A DNA stretch of 64,000 nt from Hemerocallis citrina. Its lineage: Eukaryota > Streptophyta > Magnoliopsida > Asparagales > Asphodelaceae. The translations under genes and the position numbers were made by a program. This document shows positions 22,166 through 34,467 of this stretch, one piece after another (the first letter of the stretch is position 1; each line of letters opens with the position of its first letter). The DNA is taken from positions 184,743,947 through 184,807,946 of the forward strand of contig CM030366.1 of the NCBI GenBank assembly GCA_017893485.1, given 5' to 3'. The notes beneath the pieces were generated by a model. The model ran no database searches. It worked only from the letters and a program-made list of their open reading frames with translations, and was not told where the DNA came from.

Positions 22166-22841
22166 GGCAATTTTACCGTTTCCCATTTTAAAATAGAAAG
22201 CAAGAAAAAAAACCCTACCTTTTTTACAGTATTTTTTAAAAAAAATACTCTAACTTTTACTACACAAAAAATAGATGGACAAATTCTCTTTTACATATTC
22301 TCTTTTCTATCATAGGTGGGGTGTTTCACCTTTTATAGGGTTACAAAGATAACCAAATGCATCATAAGTTACAAAATAATTAAATAAAGATACAAGAGTG
22401 GGTGAGGAGTTACAAAATAAAGAGATAGTGGTCATCCACCAATAATGCTAGTATTTAGCATGTGCATTAAACATAAATAAAGATTATATAATAGGAGAGT
22501 TAGAGTTGCACGTGCGATACACGAGTTCGTTTTGTTACAAATAGGGTTTGTTTAGTTAGCACGTGCAATGGGCGTGTTAATAAATATAAACAAATACTAC
22601 ATAATGGGAGAGTTGGAGTTGCACGTGTGATGCACGAGTTTGTTTTGGAAAGTTGGAGGTGTACGTTGTTGGGTTTATATCTTGCATACTATGTTGGATA
22701 AGAAGATGATGAGACGATGGAGGAATCGAGAAGATCAGAGACGGAGTGGACGCAAGGGGTCGGTCCTTTCGAAAAGACGATGACATTGGTCTCTTTGAGT
22801 AATTGTATTTGTCTTGTTTATTTGTTTTTCTTTCCTTCTCT

Positions 22842-22908
22842 CGGGGTACCTACGATCCACCGATTTGAATTTCGAGGACGAAATTCTTCTTGTAAGGTGG
22901 GTAGGATT
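22842..22908 (+). other. 3' internal end of a Tekay-type element, left of the LTR
   Basis: TTTGAATTTCGAGGACGAAA followed by a purine-rich AAGGTGGGTAGGATT run directly abuts the LTR start. This is the usual sequence just before the 3' LTR of Tekay/Del elements. Its presence upstream of an LTR that is also followed by a primer site implies a tandem or recombinant arrangement. Confidence 0.6.
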
Positions 22909-25900
22909 TGTAACCCATGTTTTTGATTGTACGAATTATTTTTTTCTTGTATGTCTTTGATGTATTTTCCCCCCCTAATTATTGTATCTGGGTCTTTATC
23001 ATGTTGTGGGCTTACTAGTTTCCATTTATTTATTATATTATTGTTTTTTGTGGCCCATCTACACTCAAGCCCAACCCATATCTTATTGGATATTGGATCC
23101 TAGTCTAAAGCTACCCACAACCCAATTCCCCTAACTAACCAGACTAATTCTCCCTCAATCCCACAATTCCCTAACATCCCACGATCTCCTCTTTATTGGT
23201 TGCATTAAAAGTACCCCACCTTCCCCACAAATCAGAACCACCTCTTAACAAACTCTCTCTCTCTCCCGTTCTCTCTCCCTCTCCTGTTTCTCAAAAACCC
23301 AAACAACCCACAACCTCCCGCTCACTTCTCCCATTCTCGCCTTCACCCAAAAATCACCCAATACCAGCACTTCGCATCGCCAACTCCATCACATCCCCGA
23401 CCTCGTTCCTCCATTGTCGTCACCAACGCCACCTCAGTCACCACCTAGCCCTGTCCTCATCTCCATTATTCTCCGCTTCGACCTCCCCAAAGCCGAACCC
23501 AACTCCATCAACGAACCCACTCCGACATCACCTTCGAACCACTGTCGCCCTCTCCTAACCACTTCGATCACCTTCGCAACATCACCGCGAGCCCTTCACA
23601 GTCTCGCCGGTGCCGCCCAAGCCCAGAAGACTCCGTCTCTGTCTTCCTCTGTTTCGATCACGAAACAGAGCTTCGCTCTCGCCGGAGCCGTTCGCTGTCG
23701 CTTGTGGTTGCGTCGCTTCCCGACCAACACCGTCGACTCAGTCACCACCAGCCGTCCACGCCACACCGCGCTGTCGCCGAGGCTCGCGCTGTTTCCTCTC
23801 TTCGATCGAAGGAAGGAGACGAACGGCGATTGGCCGCTCTTGCTGTTTGCTGTTCGGCGCACACCGATCCCACCACCGCTGTTCCGTGTTCGGATTGGAT
23901 CCACTGCGAGATCGAATCCTGATTCGCTGCTGCCGCTGTTCTGTGTTCTACCCGCACTAAATCCCTCTTGTTACCTTGCTATTTTGGCCGATCTTGTGTG
24001 GGGGATAGCTACTGTTGCTGTTTGTTGCTGTTGAGTTCTCGCACGTATTTTGCACGTGTCTCTTGGGATTGTTCCCAGGGATTCTGATCCCGTTATTCTT
24101 ATTTTATTGAATCGACTACTACGAAAAAGGCAAGTTCACTTGAACTATTTTATTTATTCTAGTTCAAGATTAGTTGACCTCTTATGCAAGTAGTTCCAAT
24201 TTATTTATCGATAATTTTGCCTTGTGTCCCATCTCGTTAAGAGTATCGAGGGTTTACACGAGCTAACCCGACGTACTCTTGACTTCTTTATTATCCATTG
24301 ACTCAAACCCAAGCCTAGACATACATTTGACATGAATAAATAAATATATTTGTACATAAGGAAAACACGCCGTGATTAAATGCATATTATTTATATGAAA
24401 TCTTGTGACTTGAACTTGATAAATTCACTTGACTTGTTATTTAGAAAATTCACAATGTTTGCTTTACATTAATCTTGATATATGTGTGATTCATTAGTTC
24501 GATAACTACTCACTTAATGAATATAAACATGATAGTTTTTATAAAATTCTTGTTGCATGTATTGTTTAGCACAGAGATTTCGACCCTGTAAATATGAGAT
24601 TTAGCACACAAGATATAAAAGACAGTTTTTACCCATTGGACCTAGTTTCCAACCCAAGTGACAAATCTTAATTTGAAGTCACGAGCTGTAAGATATAACA
24701 TTTTTAGTCCCCGCTAGCCTACATTTTCAGACTGCAAAAATTACTATAACCTCGACATATTCGATGGTGTAATACTATGTATAAGTGTTATAATGCTATG
24801 AAATTTTCCAGGAACCTTATAGACATGCTTAGGGTTCACCTCAAATTTCTGTAGATTTTTATAACATATTTATACCATGTTTTCACCCCTTAGAAGTTGA
24901 CACCTAGCTGCTGCTAGAACAGCTGACCTGCAAAGAATGGAGTTTTTAGCCTAGATACAGTTAGAACTAGCAGAAAGTCCCTGAATATAACTTGTAGCCC
25001 TATCTGTCTAGATGTCCATAGCCTACTAGAAGTTCGAATTTGGAGCTTTAGTCTGGGAGTTATACCTGTTTTAGTGTGACTGTGTCAGCCATTTCAGATT
25101 TACTGTTTCTTGCTTATTATTGTGTAATATACCATGTTGCTGCATTATCATTATTCACTTGACATTCTTATGACTACCCGCATGTGCATATATTACTTAA
25201 CAAAACACTAAATAAGCCGGGGTTTCTAAGGGTTGACCTAGTAGTGGACCGTCTCAGAAAATGTACTCGGTAGGGCCCTCCTGTTACATGGACTGGTTAC
25301 ATGGAAGGTGGAGAATACTTGTGGAGACGTGAACTTGTTATCTTGTTATCTTGTTATCATAATATACCCGAGTACACGCTCTGTAGACCCCACCACGAAG
25401 TCTAAAACGAACACTGTTGTGCGTGCATCGAACCTGTAGTATGGGATGCAGTAGTACGTGCACTAGTTAGGAGAAACAACTTGATAATATACCTAGTTGA
25501 CATATATACATAATTGATAAAGACCATTGCTATTAGTACCATTATTGCCCTTGCAAATTTGATCTTGATTCATATTTCCTACACGTACCTTACTCCTTTA
25601 CTCTCTGTTTTCACTACTTATTGTCTGTACTTGCTCTAAGGACATTTATTTTTCTTCTTTAGTTAACCCAGCCACAGGTGAACCCGAGGATCTACCAGAA
25701 GGAGTCGGCGAGCAGTACTTTTAGATTGGAGCAACTGCTTGATAATAAATTATTCCCCTTCATGTTCTTTTTCATTCATTGTAATTCTTTTATTTATTTA
25801 GAATTGTACCCTGGGCTTTCGACCCGTAACTGCTACTTATTTCTCAGTATTATTATCATGTTGGATTATTAATTTCTTGAATTCAATTATTGTTCTGTGA

Positions 25901-26042
25901 TGTTATTATTTGCGTGGTTGTGATATAATTTTCTGAGTATTGTTGAGTTGGGACTGGTACAGCTTATGAATGATATTAAAATCATTCGTTGGGCCTACGT
26001 CACGGGCTCGTATTTCCGTATTTTGGGAAGCGGGGCGTGACA
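22909..26042 (+). repeat. 5' LTR of Tekay-type element, 3.1 kb
   Basis: It starts TGTAACCCATG after a purine tract and ends GGGGCGTGACA, nine bases before the primer site. The C-rich part 23100-24050 has long open frames on both strands that resemble no family and are taken as composition effects. Confidence 0.75.
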
Positions 26043-26051
26043 GGTTTTTAG

Positions 26052-26063
26052 TGGTATCAGAGC
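26052..26063 (+). promoter_or_regulatory. primer binding site, initiator tRNA-Met type
   Basis: TGGTATCAGAGC nine bases after the LTR end, complementary to the 3' end of initiator tRNA-Met. Confidence 0.85.
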
Positions 26064-26339
26064 CTGGGTTTTGAGTAATGTGTCGATCAAATATGACTAT
26101 CTTATGGATGTTTGACTTTGATTGGTGTATTACTCGATCTTGGTTCTAACCAGATTTAACTCAACAATATGTACACCACGCGAATCACATGAACATGTAA
26201 TAACCAACATACTTCCTTTGCTTGATCCCTGATTGATTCCTTCGTATCCAATTCCTTCATTCCCTAATCGTCCTGCTCCTTCCATTTATTCATAATCATG
26301 CAATCTGGATGCTAATTGTATTTTTCTATGATGCAGACC

Positions 26340-27653
26340 ATGGTTAGGAAGATGATCCCCTCTTCCCGTCCTGAAGATGGCCCAGTGGGAGATCCCCCTA
26401 TTGCACAAATTGTGCAATTGCTCAGGGGCAGCTCTTCTTCTTCCCAACAGAGGGAAGTACGGTCTGAGAACGCAGCTGTGCTCCAAGCACTGCAGCAAGA
26501 ACAAAATGAGCGGCACATGCAGCAGATGGCGCAAATGCAGAGAGAGCATGCTGAGATGATGAAGGCAGTCTTAGGAGCTGTCAACAGAGAGCCTCTTACA
26601 CCTGCGCCTGGAGTATTGCCGCCTAGACCGGACAATGTAGCTGATTTCATGAGGCTACACCCCGATAAGTTCACAGGTGCTGAAGGTCCATTGGAGGCTG
26701 AGCAGTGGCTGATTAGGACTGAGCAGTTGTTGATCGCTGCAAGGATAGCCAAAGCAGACCGAGTGGATGTAGTAAGCATCCAGTTGACCGATCTTGCCCG
26801 TATCTGGTGGTAGGCTGAAGCTGATAGATTGGAGAGGCCTATTGCATGGACCACCTTCACCGCGAGTTTTATGGTGAAATTCTTCCCCAGTGTCGCTAGA
26901 GCTGAGATGGAGTAGCAATTCGTCAACTTGACTCAGGTTCGGTAATGTTAATTAAGTCATTTATTGTTGCCTATAGCATATGTGACAATATTAATTAAAA
27001 CGTTACCTTGACTCAGGAGAATCGAACGGTGGATGAGTATGCTGCAGAGTTTCTTCGGCTCAGTCGTTTTGCACCTTCCTTGGTTACAACCGAGGAAGAT
27101 CGAGCCCGCAGGTTTCTGTTGGGGCTTCGTCCGGACCTACATAACCAGTTGGTGGCCCATCGCCACCACACTTATGAAGACATACTTGATGCTGTAAGGG
27201 TCCAGGAACAAGCTCACAAGAGGACCAATACTACTCAGCGAGGGGGGCAGCACCCCGTCTTCTCTCGATCTGCTGTGGGGCCTATTCGGAGGCCAGCTCC
27301 GACCCCGCCTGTGAGAGTGCAGCCGTATTCGCCTGCTGTCCCGACATGTACCTTCTGCAACCGGGTGGGGCACTTGCACAAGGATTGCTGCCGAGCCAAC
27401 CGCCTGTGCCTTACGTGCGGGGGTGCTGATCACATCATGCGGGACTGCCCCAGGAACAGACCTGTTGCACCAGCTGGAGGTCCAGCTCAGTTTGGAGCAC
27501 CGGCCCGACCTCAGGTGAGGCCACCTCTCCCTCTACAGAGACGTGCCTTCGTTCACCGGAGGATGACTCCTGGAGGAGGTCAGATGAGAGGTCGTGGTCA
27601 GGCCTTCAACCTGACTACAGCTGAAGCTGAGACAGCTACTGGAGTAGTTGCAG
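26340..27653 (+). pseudogene. Tekay-type gag with 80-bp intron-like insertion
   Basis: Gag of a chromovirus. It has a Gln/Met-rich N-terminus, the retrotrans_gag core (MRLHPDKFTGAEGPLEAEQW, then ENRTVDEYAAEFLRLSRFAP) and a CCHC zinc knuckle region (CTFCNRVGHLHKDC and CLTCGGADHIMRDC). Two in-frame TAG codons (26811 and 26914) break it. An 80-bp stretch at 26937-27016 starts GT, ends AG and sits between 10-bp repeats CTTGACTCAG; leaving it out restores the frame exactly. The frame stops soon after 27653, at a second intron-like stretch. Confidence 0.8.
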
Positions 27654-27777
27654 GTATGTTGTAGTTGCATTTTGTTATTTTATATTCAGTTCTTGCATAT
27701 CTCTTCTCCTTGCTATTTGATCCTTTGTATTACCCTGCATGCAATTCCCATTTCTTATTCATTGAATCTTCTATTAG
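27654..27777 (+). other. intron-like segment between gag and protease
   Basis: A GT...AG segment of 124 bp (GCAG|GTATGTT to CTATTAG|GC). Its removal in phase 1 joins VVAG to IILVHSLPAHVLFDSG, the junction usual in Tekay elements. As read, gag stops at 27662. Confidence 0.6.
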
Positions 27778-30186
27778 GCATTATTCTTGTGCATTCTCTT
27801 CCTGCCCATGTGTTGTTCGATTCTGGTGCAACCCATTCGTTTGTGTCCTCCCGTTTCGTCGACCATCATCGATTGGCAAGCGATGACATGCTAGCAGCTT
27901 GGGACATTACCACTGGTGGAGGTACTATTGTTTGCTCTAAAGTGTGCAAACAGAGTCCCCTACTGATTGGTGACAGAGAGTTCGAAGCTGATTTAATTGT
28001 GATTAACAATTCGGGCTTCGACGTCATACTGGGAATGGAATGGCTAGGCGTCACCTACGCAGTGATTGACTGTCGGAAGAAGAAGGTGACCTTCAAGCTC
28101 CTTGGGCAACCTGAGTTCGAGTTTCATGCGGGTGAGACACCGTCTGCACGTGTCGAGAGCCCGATGTCCCCGAAGGCTGGTGCACTTGAGTCAATGTGCA
28201 CTGATGGTGAAGTTGCGTCCGTGGTTGTGCGGGACTTCCTTGACGTATTCCCTGATGAGCTTCCTGGGCTTCCACCAGACCGAGACGTAGTGTTCAGCAT
28301 TGAAGTTCAGTCAGGCACTACACCAATCTCGAAGAACCCATACCGCATGGCACCAGCTGAATTGGGCGACCTGAAAGTACAAATCCAAGAGTTATTGGAT
28401 AGAGGCTTTATCAGGCCAAGTGTTTCGCCGTGGGGAGCTCCGATGTTGTTCTTCACCAAGAAAGACGGTAGTCGCAGACTCTGCATCGACGATTGGGAGC
28501 TGAACTAGGTTACGGTGAAGAACAGGTACCCACTACCAAGGATTGATGATCTGTTCGATCAGCTGGGAGGTGCATCCGTGTTCTCAAAGTTGGATCTTCG
28601 CTCAGGTTATCATCAAGTCAGAGTAAAGACTGAAGATATTCTGAAGACAACATTCCGCACAAGATATGGACACTATGAATTTTTAGTGATGCCCTTCGGC
28701 ATTACTAATGCACCGGCAGTATTTATGAGCTTGATGAACAGGGTATTCTCGCCATTCTTGGATCAGCTTGTCGTTGTATTCATAGACGACATCCTGGTGT
28801 ACTCACAGAACATGGAGGATCATGCCAAGCACTTGAGAATTGTCTTGCAGACGCTGAGAGAGAATCAATTGTACGAAAAGCTCAGCAAGTGCAAATTCTG
28901 GCTGAATCGTATTGCTTTCTTGGGTCATGTTATCTCTGGTGAGGGTGTATCAGTTGATCCGTCGAAGATTTCTGCTGTTAAGGATTGGCCGGTGCCGAAG
29001 TCAGTACCAGAAGTGCGGAGTTTCCTGGGATTGACAGGATATTACAGGAAGTTCGTTCAAGACTTCTCAAAGATTGCAGGACCTTTGACCAACTTGACGA
29101 AGAAGGAGCAGAGATTTGTCTGGGATGGTGCCTATGAGGAAGCTTTTGTGGAATTGAAGAATCGGTTGACATCAGCACCTGTGCTGACGATACCAGACAG
29201 TTCTGGAGGATTTGTGATTCACTGCGATGCTTCAGGTAGAGGTTTGGGTGCAGTTCTGCTGCAGAAAGGTAGAGTGGTAGCTTATGCTTCAAGGCAGCTG
29301 AGGCCACACGAAAAGAACTACCCTACCCACGATCTAGAACTTGCAGCGGTGATATTTGCTCTAAAATTATGGAGACACTATTTGCTCGGAGATAGAGTAG
29401 AGATTTTCACAGATCACAGAGTCTCAAATATGTGTTCACGCAGAAGGATCTGAACATGAGACAGAGGAGATGGTTAGAACTGATGGCGGATTTCGACATC
29501 GATTTACAGTACCACCCGGGCAAGATAAATCTGGTACCCGATGCCCTTAGTAGGAGGCCTGCTGCAATGTTTCTAACCAAGCAGAAGGAGATATTAGAAG
29601 ATATGAGGAGGATGGAATTAGAAGTGGTTCTCCCAGGTGCAGCGTCGCAGTTTATGATGTTGCAGTTGCAGTCTTCGTTAGTGGAGCAGATCAAGGCAGC
29701 TCAGGCAGATGATCAGCAACTGTAGGAATTCCGTAGTGAAGTGGAGGCAGGTCTGAGATCTGACTTAGTCATCCATTCAGACGGGTCACTCCGTTTTGGA
29801 TCCAGGTTATGTGTTCCTAGAGGTGAGGTCAGGCAGAGATTACTCGAGGAAGCACATCAGTCTCAATACTCTATCCATCCAGGAGGTACCAAAATGTACA
29901 GAGATTTGAAGCAACACTTTTGGTGGCATGGAATGAAAAGGGTCGTGGCAAGGTTTGTGTCACAATGCCTGATTTGTCAGCAAGTGAAGGCGGAGCATCA
30001 GAGGACCGCTGGATTATTGCAACCTCTTCCGATTCCAGAATGGAAATGGGAGAATATTACTATGGACTTCGTGACAGCATTGCCCAGGAGTCCCAAGGGT
30101 CATAACGCTATCTGGGTGATAGTGGACCGGTTGACGAAGAGTGCCCACTTCATCCCATTCAGGGTGGGTCAGTCTACTGAGAGCCT
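27778..30186 (+). pseudogene. Tekay-type pol: protease, RT, RNase H, partial integrase
   Basis: Protease shows LFDSGATHSFVS (about 27815). RT shows [49 protein letters not shown] and FIDDILVYS (about 28780). RNase H shows [27 protein letters not shown] and TDH. Integrase shows [32 protein letters not shown] and [10 protein letters not shown]. Faults are a TAG at about 28507 in the [14 protein letters not shown] motif, a one-base loss near 29420 and a TAG at 29723. Integrase stops after its first catalytic Asp region, at the fusion. Confidence 0.88.
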
Positions 30187-32821
30187 AGTCAATAAAGTCT
30201 TCCAGAATCAGATCGGCCGAAACATGGAAGTGTATGTTGATGATATGCTAGTTAAAAGCATCCATGGGGCCGACCATGTTGCCGATCTCCAAGAAGCATT
30301 CGATGTGTTGAGGAAGCATGATATGAGGCTCAACCCGAACAAGTGTGCGTTCGGAGTCTCTTCGGGAAAGTTCCTAGGCTTCATGGTCAGCCAAAGAGGA
30401 ATCGAAACCAACCCCGACAAGATCAAAGCCATACTGGACACGGCGCCCCCTACAAGTGTGAAGGAGGTTCAGAAGCTCATGGGGAGCCTCGCGGCCATAG
30501 GGCGTTTCCTGTCAAAGTCAGGAGAAAAGTGTCTTCCTTTCTTTAAGGCCCTCAGAGGGGCTAAGGGCTTCGAGTGGGGCCAATAGCAGCAAGAGTCGTT
30601 CGATCAGCTAAAGGCATATCTAGTCAATCCCCCTTTCCTCAGCAAGCCTATCTCCGGGGAAATACTCTACCTCTACCTAGCTGCCTACGAGCAAACCCTC
30701 AGCGCTGTACTAGTAAAGGAAGAAGATAAGGCTCAGAAGCCTATCTATTACGTGAACAAGGTACTTCGGAATGCCGAGCTCCGCTATCCAAGATTGGAGA
30801 AGATAGCATATGCCTTGGTTGTGGCAGCCAGGAAGCTCTGCCCTTATTTTCAATCCCACTCGGTGGTTGTTCTTACCGACCAGCCACTTAAGCAAGTCCT
30901 ACACAAACCCGAGACCTCAGGCCGTCTGATGAAATGGTCGATCGAGCTGAGTCAGCATGACATATCTTACCAGCCTCGGACCGCAATCAAGGCTCATGCC
31001 TTAGCTGAATTTATTGTCGAGAGCACCATCTCAGAGGTCAGTCAAGCAGTGAACGGGCCTCCCATCTGGACAGTATATGTGGACGGGTCCTCTTGCATCG
31101 AAGGGAGCGGAACCGGGGTCATTCTGGCAAGCCCAGATGACTTCGTTCTCCAATACTCCCTCCGCATCAACTTTAAGGCCTCCAACAACGAAGCGGAGTA
31201 TGAAGCCCTTATAACCGGCCTTGGTATGGCTCACAAGGCAGGGGCACAACGTCTCCGAATAATCAGTGATTCGAAACTGGTGGTGAATCAAGTCTTAGGG
31301 GAATACGAAGCGCGAGACGACCGAATGGCTAAGTACCTAGCCAAGGTCCAAAGTCTCATGGCTTTATTCGAAGAGGCGTAAATCCAACGGATCCCTAGAG
31401 AAGAAAATTCCCAAGCAGATTCCCTCTCCAAATTGGCCTCCTCCTCCCTCCAAGGTCTCGAGCAGGCCGTCCTGATTGAAGTGCTCCTAAGACCAAGCAT
31501 AGAAGAAGAAGCCCCCAGCTCGATGGAATCGCTGCCCGTCCAACTTCAGGAAAACTGGATGAAACCTTTGATAAAATTCCTCAAGGATGGGCAACTCCCC
31601 GAAGACCCTAAAGAAGCTCGTCGAGTCCGAACGAGAGTAGAGTGGTACACCCTTGTTGAGGGAGTCTTGTTCAAATGCTCCTACACCCAAGTAGACGGCA
31701 GACCTTACTTGAGATGCCTCTCCCCGGAAGAAGCCTCATACGCCTTGCAAGAACTCCACGAAGGAATAGGCGGAACCCATTCAGGGTCAAGATCCCTTGC
31801 TAGGAAGGTGTTGAATTATAGATATTTTTGGCCTACCCTGCTACGCGATGCCGAACAACATGTGCGACATTGCAGCTCCTGTCAGCAGTACTCCAACATT
31901 CGTCGCCTACCCCAAGCACAACTCACATCTCTATCAAGTCTGATTCCCTTCGCAATATGGGGGATGGACTTGCTAGGCCCGTTTCCACCAGCTTCCAGTC
32001 AGCTCAAGTTCCTAGTCGTGGCAATCGACTATTTTTCCAAGTGGATCGAGGCCGAACCATTGGCTACAATTACAGAGAACAAAGTACTGCAGCTCTTCTG
32101 AAAAAATGTTATCTGTAGGTTCGGCATGCCTCGGGTCCTAATAACAGATAATGGAACACAGTTTACGGGGGCCGCATTCCGATCTCTGTGTGAAGACCTC
32201 GCCATTCAGCAACGCTTCTCCTCTGTCTCCCATCCTCAATCAAATGGCCAAGTGGAAAATGCCAACCGGCAGATCCTCTCCGGTATCAAGAAGAGGCTAG
32301 ATAAGGCGACCAAAGGCTTATGGGCGGAACAGCTTCCCAACGTACTGTGGAACTACCGCACTACGAAATGGACCCCCACAGGTGAGTCGCCATTTAATCT
32401 CACATATGGGTCTGAAGCTGTGATCCCCTTGGAAGTCGGTCTACCATCTCCTCGCCTTATGGCCTATGAAGAAGAGGAGAATGCTAGAGAGCTTCGGACA
32501 AATTTGGACTTAGTTGATGAGCTCTGTGAAAAAGCTTCAATCCGCCAGCAAAACTACCGAAGAAGAATTGAGCAGGCCTACAACAAAATGGTCCGTCCCA
32601 CTAATCTCAAGGAAGGGGACTTGGTCCTCAGAAAACTAGCTATCTCCTTCCCCAGCCAAAAGAGTAAGCTAGCCCCCAATTGGAAAGGACCCTACAAGAT
32701 CACCAAGGTAGTGCGGCCCGGGACATACCGTCTTGAAGACCTTGAAGGTAGAGAGATACCCAGGACTTGGAATGCTAACCACCTATTGAAGTACCAAGAG
32801 AGCGCCTTAACGCCTCTCTAA
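30187..32821 (+). pseudogene. Tat-type pol of element B (RT end, RNase H, second RNase H, integrase)
   Basis: One frame with three premature stops (30584 TAG, 31379 TAA, 32099 TGA). RT keeps the YVDD box (about 30234) and [20 protein letters not shown]. The first RNase H is recognisable around AYALVVAARKLCPYFQSHSV. A second, archaeal-like RNase H follows (WTVYVDGSS, SNNEAEYEALI, REENSQADSLSKLA), the hallmark of the Tat lineage. Integrase has the H-H-C-C zinc site, MDLLGPFPP, DNGTQFTG and SNGQVENANRQ. The C-terminal tail ends at 32821. The frame continues without shift from the Tekay integrase upstream. Confidence 0.88.
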
Positions 32822-33005
32822 GTAACTTCAAGTGTCGGGCCATTCCCATCTTTTCACTTGTATTTTGCTTCTTTATTTTGTCATTGTAATAACGGCTTGC
32901 AACTTAGAAGCAGCCGATTAGCAGTTATCAATAAAGATCTTCTTTTCCTTATATTTTCCTTGTGAATTATTTTTATCTTTCTTTTTAAGGCCTTTAATCA
33001 CTCTT

Positions 33006-33620
33006 ACTCAAACGACGAGTTCGGAGTCCAAAACTTGGCTCGATTCTGCTTCACAAGCTCGCTCTTAAGCAAGCTAGAAATGGTTCGTCATTCGGAATTG
33101 CTCCCGCAACCGTTGAGATTTACTCAAACGATGAGTTCGGAGTCCAAAACTTGGCTCGATTCTGCTTCGCAAGCTCGCTCTTAAGCGAGCTAGAAGTGGT
33201 TCGCCATTCGGAATTGCTCCCACAACCATTGAGATTCACTCAAACGACGAGTTCGGAGTCCAAAACTTGGCTCGATTCCGCTTCGCAAGCTCGCTTTTAA
33301 GCAAGCTAGAAGTGGTTTGCCATTCGGAATTGCTCCCACAACCGTTGAGATTCACTCAAACGACGAGTTCGGAGTCCAAAACTTGGTTCGGTTCCGCTTC
33401 GCAAGCTCGCTCTTAAGTGAGCTAGAAGTGGTTCGCTATTCGGAATTGCTCCCACAACCGTTGAGATTCACTTAAACGATGAGTTCGGAGTCCAAAACTT
33501 GGCTCGATTCCGCTTCGCAAGCTCGCTTTGAAGCAAGCTAGAAGTATTTCGCCATTCAGAATTGCTCCCACAACCGTTGAGATTCACTCAAACGACACGT
33601 TCGGAATCCAAATCACTTGG
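33006..33620 (+). repeat. 117-bp tandem repeats of element B
   Basis: About five copies starting near 33007, 33122, 33239, 33356 and 33472. Each contains ACGACGAGTTCGGAGTCCAA, CGCAAGCTCGCTCTTAAGC and CATTCGGAATTGCTCCCACA. The array lies between integrase and the antisense gene. Confidence 0.85.
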
Positions 33621-34210
33621 CTGGATAACTGATCGTTTCTACAACTATACTAGACATAGGAGAAGAGTACTTGGAGGAACTAAACTTTGGTTCTTATGAT
33701 TCGTTTAAAGATGAAGTAATTCTTCAAGAGGCTGCTCCCCGCTGCAAGACACTGGCTTCCCTTACAATTCGCAGCGGCCATAACATTGGAGGCTGCAAAA
33801 ACCATAGCGCTGCTTATCAATCTCAAGTTCACGAGGTTGACATTTCGAGCCTATAAGAAGGAAGATTTGCTTCTGATTCGGAGTAGTTTTCAAAAGTTAG
33901 AGGAGTTGTACTTGAATGAATGCCCCATTGCTTCACTTGATTGGATAACTGATGAAGATATTCAAGCATACATTCCCGAGCAACTCGCATTCCGAGCTGC
34001 GTATTAGGGAGAAACACCTTGATCAGACGGCCGCATCCACAAAACGACAAGATAGCATTTTCTCGTGGTCCACACCGTCTTCTACATCGAGCGGGCTAGA
34101 AGTGGTTCGACATTCGGAATTTCTCCCTCATCCGTCGGGACCTGCTCTAGCAAAGAACGCGGAATTGAAAGCTTGGTTCGGCTTCGCTTCTATCCCTTGC
34201 TCATAAGCGA
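33621..34210 (+). other. possible captured LRR-like gene fragment in element B
   Basis: Two overlapping frames (33671-33856 and 33786-34007) read EEYLEELNFGS, CKTLASLTIRS and then FQKLEELYLNECPIASLDW, which looks like leucine-rich-repeat protein sequence with a frameshift. A shortened version of the same sequence is in element C at about 51535-51690. It is unlike the surrounding repeats. Origin from a host F-box/LRR gene is a guess. Confidence 0.4.
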
Positions 34211-34467
34211 GTTACAAGTGGGGTACCAAACAAATAACAAGTACTAACAAAACATGCAAACACACAAACGCTAGAGAGTAAAACAAGCCTTCACTTCTAT
34301 TAAAGTTCAAAGGAACATAGGTTACAAGGCCAAACTACTCTACTACAGGGGACTACAAAGACTCAAAGAGGCATAATTACAACAACTTATTCAGCGTTTC
34401 TTCGGAACAGGAACGTTTCGGTTCAAAGACACCCGGGAACGGCGTCGCCTAACCTCGGAGCTCGTCT

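Larger units (their letters stand above)
22909..30186 (+). mobile_element. Ty3/gypsy Tekay-type chromovirus, 5' half only
   Basis: LTR, primer site, gag, protease, RT, RNase H and the N-terminal half of integrase are present in order. The sequence switches at about 30187 to Tat-type pol. The rest of integrase, the chromodomain and the 3' LTR are missing. Confidence 0.85.

Noticed and set aside
23196..24034. Long Pro/Ser/Arg-rich ORFs on both strands in the Tekay LTR
   Set aside because: They occur in several frames of a C-rich stretch, have no recognisable domain and lie in the LTR; composition explains them.
26052..26063. tRNA-Met-like sequence
   Set aside because: Only the complement of the tRNA 3' end is present (also at 14079, 18467 and 40345), which is a primer site and not a tRNA gene.
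33006..33620. CRISPR-like direct repeats
   Set aside because: The whole 117-bp unit repeats in tandem with no unique spacers, inside a plant retrotransposon.
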